From Streptomyces sp. NBC_01551 (GTDB lineage: Bacteria; Actinomycetota; Actinomycetes; Streptomycetales; Streptomycetaceae), in the NCBI RefSeq assembly GCF_026339935.1, contig NZ_JAPEPX010000001.1, positions 2,695,001-2,759,000 of the forward strand: 64,000 nucleotides of DNA, read 5' to 3'. A program made the translations under genes and the position numbers. This document shows, in pieces, positions 25,383-33,748 of the stretch; position 1 is the stretch's first letter, and each line of letters opens with the position of its first letter. The notes beneath the pieces are model-generated. The model was not told the origin of the DNA and did not search any database. It saw only the letters and a program-made list of their open reading frames with translations.

Positions 25383-25472
25383 GCCGTCCTCTCTACCGGA
25401 AGAGGACATTTCCTCGCTGTAAGCGTGGGCGGAGAGAGAAGCGAAACGCGCTCTTCGCGCACGCTCGGCCGC

Positions 25473-25991
25473 ATGAACCGATCCATGACCATGACCATGG
25501 CAGCGGCCCTGACCGGGCTGACCCTCTTCGTCACCGCGTGCACGGGCGGCGGCTCCTCGGACGGGAAGAAGGACGGCAAGGACGACGGGAAGACGTCGAA
25601 CGCGTCGAGCGGGACAGGGAAGGGCTCCGGCACGAGCGGCGCCGACGCCGACAAGGCCCTCAAGACGCGCAAGTGCCTGCGCGAGCACGGCATAGACGCG
25701 CCCGACCCGGAGCCGGGCCAGGACCCGCGCGGGATGACGCTCGGCAGCGGCAGCGAGGACCCGGAGGCCCTGAAGAAGGCCTTCGAGGCGTGCGGGATGC
25801 AGGCTCCCGGCTCGGGCGAGATGTCGCAGGCCGACAAGGACAAGGCCCTGAAGTGGGCCAAGTGCATGCGGGACAACGGCGTCAACATCCCGGACCCGAC
25901 CTTCAACGGGAGCGCGATGAGCGCGACGCAGATCCCCGAGGGCCAGGAGAAGGCCTTCGAGGAGGCCCAGAAGAAGTGCGAAGCCGCGTGA
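25473..25991 (+). CDS. Putative lipoprotein linked to an export operon
   Basis: A 172-residue protein. Residues 1-23 form a lipoprotein signal ending LFVTAC, with Cys23. A Lys/Gly/Ser-rich linker follows, then a helical region with two related segments, KTRKCLREHGIDAPDPEP and KWAKCMRDNGVNIPDPTF. This looks like an internal duplication of a Cys-x2-3-(H/N)G motif around Asp-Pro. It resembles small extracytoplasmic proteins that accompany MacAB-type exporters in Streptomyces. The stop overlaps the adaptor start (GTGA). No good ribosome binding site precedes the ATG. Confidence 0.72.
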   Translation: MNRSMTMTMAAALTGLTLFVTACTGGGSSDGKKDGKDDGKTSNASSGTGKGSGTSGADADKALKTRKCLREHGIDAPDPEPGQDPRGMTLGSGSEDPEALKKAFEACGMQAPGSGEMSQADKDKALKWAKCMRDNGVNIPDPTFNGSAMSATQIPEGQEKAFEEAQKKCEAA

Positions 25992-27106
25992 GGCGGCGCG
26001 GCAGGTGGCTGCTGGGCTCGCTGGCCGTGGTCCTCGCGGTCACGGGCGGCGGGTACGCGGTGACGGCGCGGCCTGGGGCGGCCTCCGACGGGTCGAAGGA
26101 CCGGCGGGCGGACGGGCTGCCGCCGCAGACCTCGCCGGTGCGGCGCGGGGACCTGAGCTCCGGGCTCAAGGTCGAGGGCACCCTCGGGTACGCGAAGGAG
26201 CGCAAGCTGGGCGCGGGCGCGGCCGGGGTCCTGACCTGGGTGGCGGCCGAGGGTGCGGCGATCGAGCGGGACGGGAGGCTGTACGAGGTCAACGGCCGGC
26301 CGGTGCGGCTGATGTACGGCTCCACGCCGACGTACCGGACGATGAAGGCGGGGGACAAGGGCGAGGACGTCAAGCAGCTGAAGCGGAACCTGCAGGCGCT
26401 CGGCTACGGCGTCGGGCTCGACGCCTCCGACGGCACCTTCACGGCGGGCACGGCCACGGGCGTCAAGCGCTGGCAGAAGTCGCACGGCATGAAGCAGACG
26501 GGCGAGGTCGGCAAGGAGGACGTCGCGTTCGCGTCGGGGCCGCAGCGGGTGCAGCGGGCCGACGCGGCGGTCGGCGACGAGCCGGCGCCGGGCAAGGCGG
26601 TGCTGACCCTGACGGGGACCGAGCGGATGGTCCGCTTCCAGATGGACGTGGCCAAGGCGGCGGCGTCCGCGAAGCCCGGTGACAAGGTGACGGTCGGCCT
26701 GCCGGGCGGCGGGACGGCCACCGGGAAGATCGAGTCGGTGGGATCCACCGCCAACCCGGAGGACCAGGGCGGTCCCGGCGGGGGCGGAGGCGGCGGAGGC
26801 GGAGGCGGAGGCGACAAGAAGCCGAAGGTCGAGGTGACCGTCGCCCTCGACGACGCGGACGGGGTCAAGGGCCCCGACCAGTCACCGGTGACCGTCAGCC
26901 TGACCGGCGAAACCCGCAAGGGCGTGCTCTCCGTACCCGTGAACGCGCTGCTCGCGCTCTCCGGCGGCGGCTTCGGCGTCCAGGTCGTGGAGAACGGCAG
27001 GGTGCGCGAAGTCCCCGTCGAACTCGGCATGTTCGGGCAGGGCCGGGTCGAGGTGAAGGGCGACGGCCTCAAGGAAGGCGCCCAGGTGGGGGTCCCGGCA
27101 TCGTGA
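25988..27106 (+). CDS. Peptidoglycan-binding-type periplasmic adaptor of an ABC exporter
   Basis: A 372-residue protein with one N-terminal membrane anchor (about residues 6-28). It is followed by a biotinyl-lipoyl-like start of the HlyD/MacA adaptor fold, then a PG_binding_1 domain (DVKQLKRNLQALGYGVG through VKRWQKSHGMKQTG), and a C-terminal adaptor beta-barrel. A run of about a dozen glycines near residue 265 breaks the barrel. Such adaptors in Gram-positive MacAB-like systems connect the transporter to the wall. It starts at GTG overlapping the lipoprotein stop; its own stop overlaps the ABC gene. Confidence 0.8.
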   Translation: MRRRGRWLLGSLAVVLAVTGGGYAVTARPGAASDGSKDRRADGLPPQTSPVRRGDLSSGLKVEGTLGYAKERKLGAGAAGVLTWVAAEGAAIERDGRLYEVNGRPVRLMYGSTPTYRTMKAGDKGEDVKQLKRNLQALGYGVGLDASDGTFTAGTATGVKRWQKSHGMKQTGEVGKEDVAFASGPQRVQRADAAVGDEPAPGKAVLTLTGTERMVRFQMDVAKAAASAKPGDKVTVGLPGGGTATGKIESVGSTANPEDQGGPGGGGGGGGGGGGDKKPKVEVTVALDDADGVKGPDQSPVTVSLTGETRKGVLSVPVNALLALSGGGFGVQVVENGRVREVPVELGMFGQGRVEVKGDGLKEGAQVGVPAS

Positions 27107-27852
27107 CCTCCGAGGACGTGACCCTGCCGAGGGATCCGAGTACGCACGGCCGCGCCGTCGTCGAGCTGACCGGGGTGACGAAGGATTACCCCGGCGGGGT
27201 CGCGGCCCTGCGCGGCGTCGACCTGACCGTCATGAGCGGCGAACTCCTGTCCATCGTCGGCCCGTCGGGCTCCGGCAAGTCCACGCTGCTGCACATCGTC
27301 GGCACCCTGGACCGGCCGAGCGCCGGCCGGGTCGCCATCGCCGGACACGACATCGCGACCCTGTCCGACCGGGCGCTGTCGGCGCTGCGCTCGCGCCACG
27401 TCGGGTTCGTCTTCCAGTCCTTCCACCTGGTGCCGGGCATCAGCGCCAAGGCCAACGTCGCCGAGGGCCTGCTCTACTCCGGGCTCTCCCGGGCCGAGCG
27501 CGGCCGCCGGGCGGCGCGGGCGCTGGAGCGGGTCGGCCTCGGCGACCGCATGGACCACCGGCCGCACGAGCTGTCGGGCGGGCAGAAGCAGCGCGTGGCG
27601 ATCGCGCGGGCGGTCGCGGGCGAGCCGGACCTGCTGCTCGCCGACGAGCCGACGGGCGCGCTGGACACGGCGTCCGGGGAGTCGGTGATGGAGCTGCTGC
27701 GCGAACTGAACCGGGACGGGGCCACCATCGCCGTGATCACCCACGACAACGAGATCGCGGCGAGCCTGCCGCGCCAGGTCCGCATCCGCGACGGCGAGAT
27801 CGTCGCGGACGTCTGGAACGCCGGGCCCATGTCGCACGCGGGGGCCCTCTGA
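27103..27852 (+). CDS. ABC transporter ATP-binding protein (MacB/LolD-like)
   Basis: A 249-residue ATPase. Walker A is GPSGSGKST (residues 53-61), the signature LSGGQKQRVAIARA, Walker B LLLADEPTGALD, and an H-loop histidine lies in AVITHDNEI. The whole resembles the ATPase of MacB-type antimicrobial-peptide or macrolide exporters. It starts at a GTG overlapping the adaptor stop and is itself joined to the permease by TGATG. It provides the energy for the permease encoded next. Confidence 0.93.
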   Translation: MTSEDVTLPRDPSTHGRAVVELTGVTKDYPGGVAALRGVDLTVMSGELLSIVGPSGSGKSTLLHIVGTLDRPSAGRVAIAGHDIATLSDRALSALRSRHVGFVFQSFHLVPGISAKANVAEGLLYSGLSRAERGRRAARALERVGLGDRMDHRPHELSGGQKQRVAIARAVAGEPDLLLADEPTGALDTASGESVMELLRELNRDGATIAVITHDNEIAASLPRQVRIRDGEIVADVWNAGPMSHAGAL

Positions 27853-29057
27853 TGGCTCGTACGAGGAAGGGGCTGACGCCCCCGCGCCTGACTCCCCGGG
27901 ACGTCCTGCACGTCGGGTCGGCCGGGCTGCGCTCGCGGCCCATGCGGGTGTTCCTGTCGGCGCTGGGCATCGCCATCGGCATCGCGACGATGATCGCGGT
28001 CGTCGGCGTCTCGGCGTCCAGCCAGGCCAAGCTGCTGCGGGAGCTCGACAAGCTGGGTACGAACATGCTGGTCGCGACCCCGGGTCAGTCGATGTTCGCG
28101 GGCCAGGACACCAAGCTGCCGAAGGAGGCCCCGGGGATGGTCTCCCGCATCGAGGGCGTCGAGTCGGTCGGCACGACGGGTGACGTGCCGGTGTCGGTAC
28201 GTCGGTCGGAGAACATCCCGAAGGAGGAGACGGGCGGCATCGCGGTCAAGGCGGCCAAGGACGACCTCCTCAAGACGCTGCGGGCCCGGATGGGCAGCGG
28301 CACCTGGCTGAACGCCGCGACGGGCGGCTACCCCTCGGTGGTGCTCGGCAACGTCTCCGCCGCCCGGCTCGGCATCACCGCGCCGGGGCAGCAGGTGTTC
28401 ATCGCCGGCCAGTACTTCACGGTGATCGGCATCCTGGACCCGATCCCGCTGGCGCCGGAGATCGAGCGCTCGGCGCTGGTCGGCTGGGACGCGGCGGAGC
28501 GGCTGCTCGGCTTCGACGGGCACCCCACGGCGGTGTACGAGCGCTCGTCGGACGACCGCGTGGCGGCGGTCCGGGAGCTGATCGCGCGGACGGCCAACCC
28601 GCAGACGCCGAGCGCGGTCTCGGTGACCGACCCCTCGGCGGCGCTCCAGGCGAAGGCCGCCACGGAGGGCGCCTTCAGCACCCTCCTGTTGGGGCTGGGC
28701 GGCATCGCCCTGCTGGTGGGCGGGGTCGGGGTGGCCAACACCATGATCATCTCGGTGCTGGAGCGGCGCCACGAGATCGGCCTGCGCCGGTCGCTGGGCG
28801 CGACCAAGGGACAGGTCCGGATCCAGTTCGTGACGGAGTCCCTGCTCCTGTCGGGCCTCGGCGGCCTGGCCGGCCTGGCCCTCGGCGCGACGGCCACGGC
28901 CCTCTACGCCCACGCGGGCGACCTCCCCTGGGTGGTCCCCCTCTGGTCCCTGACGGGGGGCTTCGCCTCCACCCTGGCCATCGGCACCCTGGCGGGCCTC
29001 TACCCGGCCACGCGCGCGGCCCGCTTGTCCCCAACCCTGGCCTTGCGGGCGGGGTAG
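27852..29057 (+). CDS. MacB-like ABC transporter permease
   Basis: A 401-residue permease of the MacB/FtsX type. An N-terminal transmembrane helix (about residues 34-56) precedes an extracytoplasmic MacB-PCD domain of about 200 residues. Three helices lie at the C terminus, with the conserved LERRHEIGLRRSLGATKGQVRIQF segment between them (quoted in part). Tripartite relatives expel peptides, lipids or antibiotics, and the gene set here matches that role. It is probably induced by the divergent two-component system. No terminator of note follows; the 163 bases to the Nudix gene are GC-rich without a clear motif. Confidence 0.9.
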   Translation: MARTRKGLTPPRLTPRDVLHVGSAGLRSRPMRVFLSALGIAIGIATMIAVVGVSASSQAKLLRELDKLGTNMLVATPGQSMFAGQDTKLPKEAPGMVSRIEGVESVGTTGDVPVSVRRSENIPKEETGGIAVKAAKDDLLKTLRARMGSGTWLNAATGGYPSVVLGNVSAARLGITAPGQQVFIAGQYFTVIGILDPIPLAPEIERSALVGWDAAERLLGFDGHPTAVYERSSDDRVAAVRELIARTANPQTPSAVSVTDPSAALQAKAATEGAFSTLLLGLGGIALLVGGVGVANTMIISVLERRHEIGLRRSLGATKGQVRIQFVTESLLLSGLGGLAGLALGATATALYAHAGDLPWVVPLWSLTGGFASTLAIGTLAGLYPATRAARLSPTLALRAG

Positions 29058-29208
29058 GCGGCGGGGCCCTCGGGGGGCGGGCGGTGCCGGGGGCGGGGTG
29101 CCCGTCGGGCCGGCCCGGACCGGAAGGACGGTGAGACTGACGGGAAGCCCCCGCCCCTGTCCGAGTCCGCTCCGCGGAAACTCCAACCCGCCGCCCGCAC
29201 GCCCGCCG

Positions 29209-29214
29209 TAGGCT
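29209..29214 (+). promoter_or_regulatory. Putative leaderless -10 of the Nudix gene
   Basis: TAGGCT ends six bases before the ATG at 29221 and no ribosome binding site is present. Confidence 0.4.
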
Positions 29215-29220
29215 GCTCTG

Positions 29221-29688
29221 ATGCGACCCGGATTCCTCCGCCCCCGTGCCCGAAAGCCCCGTCAGGCAGCGCGACTTGTCGTGCTGGCGCCCAGTGGGGC
29301 CGTGTTCCTCTTCCGGGAGGACAACGTCGAGGTCGGCATCCACTGGCTGCCGCCCGGCGGGGGCATCGACCCCGGCGAGAGTCCCGAGGACTGCGTGCGG
29401 CGGGAGTTGTGGGAGGAGACCGGGTGGACGGATCTCGCCCCGCAGCGGCTGCTGTGCACGTGGGAGCACGACTTCACCCACCTCGGGGTTCCCGTCCGCC
29501 AGCACGAGCACATCTACGTCACCACCGGCCCCGAGCGCGACCCCGTACCGGAGTCCCCGGACGCCCATTGGCGCTGGCTCTCCCCCGACGCGCTCGCCGC
29601 GCTCGGCGAACCGCTCTGGCCCCCGCGCCTTCCGGACCTGCTCGCCGACCCTCCAGCGGAGCCGGTCCACCTGGGGCTCCTGGCATAG
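29221..29688 (+). CDS. Nudix hydrolase
   Basis: A 155-residue protein whose central Nudix box matches GX5EX7REUXEEXGU exactly. The key residues lie in GGIDPGE, then RELWEETGW. It cleaves a nucleoside diphosphate linked to another group, with Mg bound by the REUXEE glutamates. The substrate cannot be told from this box alone. It has a leaderless-type start. The gene converges on a small secreted peptide gene 12 bases further on. Confidence 0.88.
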   Translation: MRPGFLRPRARKPRQAARLVVLAPSGAVFLFREDNVEVGIHWLPPGGGIDPGESPEDCVRRELWEETGWTDLAPQRLLCTWEHDFTHLGVPVRQHEHIYVTTGPERDPVPESPDAHWRWLSPDALAALGEPLWPPRLPDLLADPPAEPVHLGLLA

Positions 29689-29699
29689 TTGGCACCCCG

Positions 29700-29897
29700 T
29701 CAGGAGATGGCTTCGCCGTCGTGGGAGCCGCCCACGCAGGTCCATCCGCCTCTAGTCGCGTCGTACTGCGCGCCTCCGCCCTCGGCCTGACACGTCTGCA
29801 CGTCGACACGGGGCACGGCGGCCTCCACGCCGGGGGCCACCACTCCGAGGGTGGCCAGAATCACCGCAGCGGCAAAGGCCAGAAGTCGTGTGCGCAT
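29700..29897 (-). CDS. Small secreted peptide with one Cys pair
   Basis: A 65-residue protein. The signal peptide (MRTRLLAFAAAVILATLG with a cleavage region around PGVEAAVP) leaves a mature peptide of about 38 residues. That part contains VQTCQAEGGG and GGWTCVGGSHDG, so a single disulfide is possible. AGAGGAGAGA at 29901-29910 is a strong ribosome binding site, showing this is a real gene despite its size. No family is recognised; a wall-associated or signalling peptide is conceivable. Confidence 0.62.
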   Translation of the reverse strand: MRTRLLAFAAAVILATLGVVAPGVEAAVPRVDVQTCQAEGGGAQYDATRGGWTCVGGSHDGEAIS

Positions 29898-30004
29898 GGT
29901 TCTCTCCTCTGGGACCGAGCCATGGGTTAAGACCAGTTCACCTCACACCGCGCCAAGTCGCACGCCCACGAGCGCCGACCCGGGTTCGGCGTCAGACTGA
30001 AGTC

Positions 30005-31507
30005 ATGGCGAACACGCCCGTAGTGGCCGTGGGACGGCCAGACGCTCTCGGCTTGCGGAAAGTCGCGATCGACGGTAAGACCGTCGGCAAGGTGCGCTCC
30101 ACGAAGGAACTGCAAACGCTCCTGCGCCATGCCGGTCTGGCATTCGGGCCCAATATCCATTGGTCCGGCGGAGGCCCAGACGTCTGGCCGGACCGCTCGT
30201 GGCGGCGGTGCCGGCGGTGGGCGACGGGCGCACTCATGGCGGTCGGCCTCCTGCTGACGGCGTACGCACTCAGCAAGATCGGATTCGTGGACGCTTTCGA
30301 CGCCCTGTCCTTTGCCGGGCGCATCACGGGATTCATCTTCCTCGCCGCCACCGTGGTGGAAGTGCTCGCCGCGGCAGCCACGCTCGACTACTGGCGCAAG
30401 CGGGACATACCCTACTCGGGAACGATCATCCTGATCGGCGTCTCGGTCTCCTTCGCCTTCAATTGCCTCCTGCTCTTCGTGCAGATCATCGGCGGGGTTT
30501 ACACACCGTACCTTTGGCTGTGGATCACCCTCACCCTCTGGGGCGCATGGGCCCTGTGGACACTCATCCGGGGCCGCGCTTGGAACGGACTTCTCAATCC
30601 CAGGCGAGTCGCGATCGGGGCGGTCTTCTCCGCCGTCCTCGCCGTCACCAATCTGACCTATTCGCAGGTGTACGTCCCCCACATGACGTCCCCGCTGGTG
30701 GAGAGTGCGGCCGAAGTCGGAACGCCAAGCTTCAGCCGGGACCGGACGAGGATGTACCTGCCCGTCCATGTGCACGTAAAGAACTCCGGCGAGATTCCCG
30801 TGTACATCATCGGCAGCATCTACTTGATCGACGGCCGACTCTCGGACCGATGCAAGGGTAATGCGGGATATGAGCTGATCGATGCCCGCGAGTTCGTCCA
30901 GCCTGCGGGGCGATCACTGGATCCGGGGGAAGAGATCTCAGAAGACGAGGTCCATGAGATGGATTTCCCCCGCCGCTGCACCTCCAAGGACAAGAAAGCA
31001 AATCCCACCCAGGACAGATTCGACGCCATCCGGGCCCGGACAGAGGTGCGCGTGGTCAGGAAGGACCGGATGACACTGAACGCCAGCTACGAGCTGTCCA
31101 AAAAGACCATCGGGGCACTCACCAAGGAAGGCAAAGCAGATGATCCGGAGGGTCCGAGCGGGCAGTACTTCCGGTATCAGGCCGAGATCTCGAACAGCAA
31201 TGAGATCCTCAATGTGACCCGAGGTCGACAACGCGTCACGGTGTGGTGGGTATACGACCCCAAGCAGCCGTTCATCTATGTGGACGTGGCGGCACCCGGC
31301 CGCCGGAAGGCCTTCGACCCCCATCACCCCACCGCGAACGACGAGGCCAACGACCGGTACGGCCTGGAGGCCGTACCCGGCTCCATGACCCAGAGGCCCT
31401 ACATGGAGCTCCTGGAGGCGGCCGAAGCCGAGCAGCCCGGCGACGGGGAGCAGAAGACTCCCGACACCGGGCAGTCCCCCGACGCCTCACCCCCGCCCGC
31501 CGGCTGA
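30005..31507 (+). CDS. Multi-pass membrane protein with large C-terminal domain
   Basis: A 500-residue protein of unknown function. After about 70 soluble residues come roughly five membrane helices (about residues 78-225), including FITGFIFLAATVVEV-like and GTIILIGVSVSFAFNCLLLF segments. A domain of about 270 residues follows, predicted to be outside because of the helix count; it has two cysteines (DRCKGN, RRCTSK) and beta-rich sequence. The Pro/Asp-rich tail looks disordered. Codon use is less GC-biased than in the neighbours, hinting at more recent acquisition. The 107 bases upstream are shared with the divergent small peptide gene. Confidence 0.6.
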   Translation: MANTPVVAVGRPDALGLRKVAIDGKTVGKVRSTKELQTLLRHAGLAFGPNIHWSGGGPDVWPDRSWRRCRRWATGALMAVGLLLTAYALSKIGFVDAFDALSFAGRITGFIFLAATVVEVLAAAATLDYWRKRDIPYSGTIILIGVSVSFAFNCLLLFVQIIGGVYTPYLWLWITLTLWGAWALWTLIRGRAWNGLLNPRRVAIGAVFSAVLAVTNLTYSQVYVPHMTSPLVESAAEVGTPSFSRDRTRMYLPVHVHVKNSGEIPVYIIGSIYLIDGRLSDRCKGNAGYELIDAREFVQPAGRSLDPGEEISEDEVHEMDFPRRCTSKDKKANPTQDRFDAIRARTEVRVVRKDRMTLNASYELSKKTIGALTKEGKADDPEGPSGQYFRYQAEISNSNEILNVTRGRQRVTVWWVYDPKQPFIYVDVAAPGRRKAFDPHHPTANDEANDRYGLEAVPGSMTQRPYMELLEAAEAEQPGDGEQKTPDTGQSPDASPPPAG

Positions 31508-31514
31508 CCGGCCG

Positions 31515-32393
31515 TCACCCACGACGGGAGCCCGCCACCGCCTTCGCGTACAGCTCGGCGGCGTACGGGCCGAAGACCGGGCTCGTCGAGACGTCGTCCG
31601 TGTCGCCGCCCGTGAGGACGCCGATTATCTTGCCGTCCCCGGCTATCCACGCGCTGCCGCTGGTGCCGCCCGGGAAGTCCGCGCAGTCGAAGCGCTGCTC
31701 CGCCGTCCCCTGGCGCACCGCGGCCGCCGTGCAGGTGCGGGAGACCTTGCGGTCGGCGGGGTAGCCGGTGACCGTGACCTTCTCGCCCGCGCGGCCCGAG
31801 GCGTCGAGCTCGGCGCCGCCGGTGAGGTCCTCGATCTCGCGGCCCGAGGCGTCGGGGGCGAGGCGGGCGAACGCCAGGTCGTAGGCCTTGTCGCCGCCGG
31901 AGGACCAGCGGGCGTCCTCGTAGACCTCCTCCAGCTTCCACGTGCCGTACGGGGCCTGCCCGTTCGCGTACGCGGGTGCGAAGACGGCCCCGCCGGCGCC
32001 TGAGGTTCCGGCCAGCAGGCAGTGTCCGGCGGTGACGATCAGGTTGCGCCCGGGGCTGCGCACGACCGTGGCCGTGCAGAAGTGATCGCCGTCCAGGCCG
32101 CCCGCGAACAGCGCGCCGGTGAAGGTCGCGGCGCCGCCCGGGGCGGGCGTGGTCGCCGGCGCCGGAGCCGGTGATCCCGTGCCCGGGGAGGCACCCGGCG
32201 TACCGGACAGCTGGGGCTCCTTTGGTGCTTGCGACCGCGAAGGAGACTTCGTCGCGGCACCCCCCGTCGCCCCGGCCTTCGGCTGGGCCGACACCTTGCC
32301 CTCCGCCGGCGGCACCACCTTCGTCATCGCCGCCGACGCCCCCAGCGCCGCCGCCACGCACAACACCGCGGTCACCACGGTCCGCTTGTCCAT
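31515..32393 (-). CDS. Secreted trypsin-like serine protease
   Basis: A 292-residue protein. The signal or anchor helix (residues about 5-25) leads to a Pro/Ala/Ser-rich linker (to about residue 88) and then a chymotrypsin-fold domain. The triad is His124 in VTAGHC, Asp172 in KAYDLAFARL and Ser245 in PGGTSGSAW. Extra cysteines (FC at 106, GHC at 125, TC at 221 and DC at 237) suit two disulfides. The specificity pocket suggests V8/glutamyl-like relatives, but this is uncertain. The ATG at 32393 follows GGAGGGGG; a GTG at 32402 overlaps that site and is rejected. Confidence 0.85.
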   Translation of the reverse strand: MDKRTVVTAVLCVAAALGASAAMTKVVPPAEGKVSAQPKAGATGGAATKSPSRSQAPKEPQLSGTPGASPGTGSPAPAPATTPAPGGAATFTGALFAGGLDGDHFCTATVVRSPGRNLIVTAGHCLLAGTSGAGGAVFAPAYANGQAPYGTWKLEEVYEDARWSSGGDKAYDLAFARLAPDASGREIEDLTGGAELDASGRAGEKVTVTGYPADRKVSRTCTAAAVRQGTAEQRFDCADFPGGTSGSAWIAGDGKIIGVLTGGDTDDVSTSPVFGPYAAELYAKAVAGSRRG

Positions 32394-32521
32394 CACAGAC
32401 ACCCCCTCCAGCTTTGCTCTGGCGAAGCATGCCTTGGCGGCACTTCCCCCGCAAGGCGGAGGCGGTCGACAGCGGGCGCCGGCCGCCGGATTCCCGCCAC
32501 CTCACCCTCCACGCACACCCG

Positions 32522-32550
32522 TTGACAGGAGGCGACCCCCACCCGACAAT
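32522..32550 (+). promoter_or_regulatory. Sigma-70-type promoter for the alpha/beta hydrolase gene
   Basis: TTGACA (32522-32527), a 17-base spacer and GACAAT (32545-32550) form a good HrdB-type promoter; the ATG follows 36 bases after the -10. Confidence 0.6.
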
Positions 32551-32586
32551 AAACCGCATACACCGGACACAGTTTTGGGGGAAACA

Positions 32587-33681
32587 ATGATCGGCACCGT
32601 CCTCGCCACCGCCGCCACCGCCGCGGGCGCCCTCGCCCTCCCCGGCGCCGGCCTGCTCGGGCACCGGGCGCTGCGCCGGTCGCGGAACGCGGGGCTGATG
32701 CGGATCGACTCCCCCCGCGGCATCGACGAGCAGGGCTTCGTCCGGATCGGCGGCATCGACCAGTGGGTCTCGGTGCGCGGCGAGGACCGGGCCAACCCGG
32801 TGATCGTGGAGGTCCACGGCGGCCCCGGCGCCACCAACTCGCCGTACGGCATACGCACCCGCTCCTGGGAGCGGCACTTCACGATCGTCCGCTGGGACAT
32901 GCGCGGCGCCGGCAAGACCTTCGGCCGCGGCGGAGCCGAGGGGCAGGGCGAGACCACCTTCGAGCGGCTCTACGAGGACGCCCTGGAGGTCACGCGCCAC
33001 GCGTGCGAGCGGCTCGGCGTGGAGCGGGTCCTGCTGCTCGCGAACTCCTTCGGCACCACCTTCGGGCTGCGCCTGGCCCGCAACCACCCCGAGCTGTACT
33101 CGGCGTACGTCGGCACCGACCAGAACGTCCACGACGGCGGCCGCGACACCAGCGGCTACCGGGCGCTGCTGGAGCGGCTGCGCGCGGCCGGCCGGTCGAA
33201 GGACGTCAAGACGGTCGAGGCGATGGGCTCCGACCGGCACCGCTGGACGGCGAAGCAGCGGGCGGCGTACGACAAGCTCTGCACGGCGAGCGACCCGCTG
33301 ACGCTGGACACCCTCAAGAAGGTGGTCCTGGGTTCGATGTGGCTGTCGCCACTGCACTCGCTGCGGGACCTCAGGGACTTCTTCAAGGGGCAGGCCTTCT
33401 CGGAGCGCATCACCCCGGCCACCGCCGCGTTCGACGACTGGGCGGACGGCACCGTCTTCGAGGTGCCGTTCTTCCTCTTCCAGGGCGACAGTGACGTGAT
33501 CACCCCGACGGAGCGCGCCCGGGCCTACTTCGACGACGTGAAGGCCCCGGTCAAGGAGTTCGCCCTGATCGAGAACGCCAGCCACTGGGCGGGCTTCCGC
33601 CACCCGGACGCCTTCCTGCACCTCCTCCTGACCCGGGTCCGCCCGGTCATCACCGCCCCGACCCACCCCACGACGGCCTGA
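32587..33681 (+). CDS. Alpha/beta hydrolase, prolyl-iminopeptidase-like
   Basis: A 364-residue protein with an N-terminal hydrophobic segment (residues 4-25), probably an anchor or signal. The S33-type oxyanion motif HGGPG is at residues 77-81. The nucleophile elbow LANSFGTTFG gives Ser154, with the first glycine of GxSxG replaced by Ala. Acid and histidine are likely in FQGDSDVITP and ENASHWAG. Relatives are aminopeptidases or lactone hydrolases of exported peptides. The gene is divergent from the protease and has a clear sigma-70-type promoter. Confidence 0.82.
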   Translation: MIGTVLATAATAAGALALPGAGLLGHRALRRSRNAGLMRIDSPRGIDEQGFVRIGGIDQWVSVRGEDRANPVIVEVHGGPGATNSPYGIRTRSWERHFTIVRWDMRGAGKTFGRGGAEGQGETTFERLYEDALEVTRHACERLGVERVLLLANSFGTTFGLRLARNHPELYSAYVGTDQNVHDGGRDTSGYRALLERLRAAGRSKDVKTVEAMGSDRHRWTAKQRAAYDKLCTASDPLTLDTLKKVVLGSMWLSPLHSLRDLRDFFKGQAFSERITPATAAFDDWADGTVFEVPFFLFQGDSDVITPTERARAYFDDVKAPVKEFALIENASHWAGFRHPDAFLHLLLTRVRPVITAPTHPTTA

Positions 33682-33684
33682 CGG

Positions 33685-33730
33685 TCGCCGCGGGGCTCGC
33701 CGCAGGGCTCTCGCCGCGGGGCTCGCCGCG
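33685..33730. repeat. Short tandem repeats between convergent genes
   Basis: Imperfect repeats of TCGCCGCGGGGC (starting at 33685, 33697, 33711 and 33723) fill the gap between the hydrolase and amidohydrolase ends. They can fold and may act in termination. Confidence 0.55.
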
Positions 33731-33748
33731 ATCACGCCGTAGCCGCCG

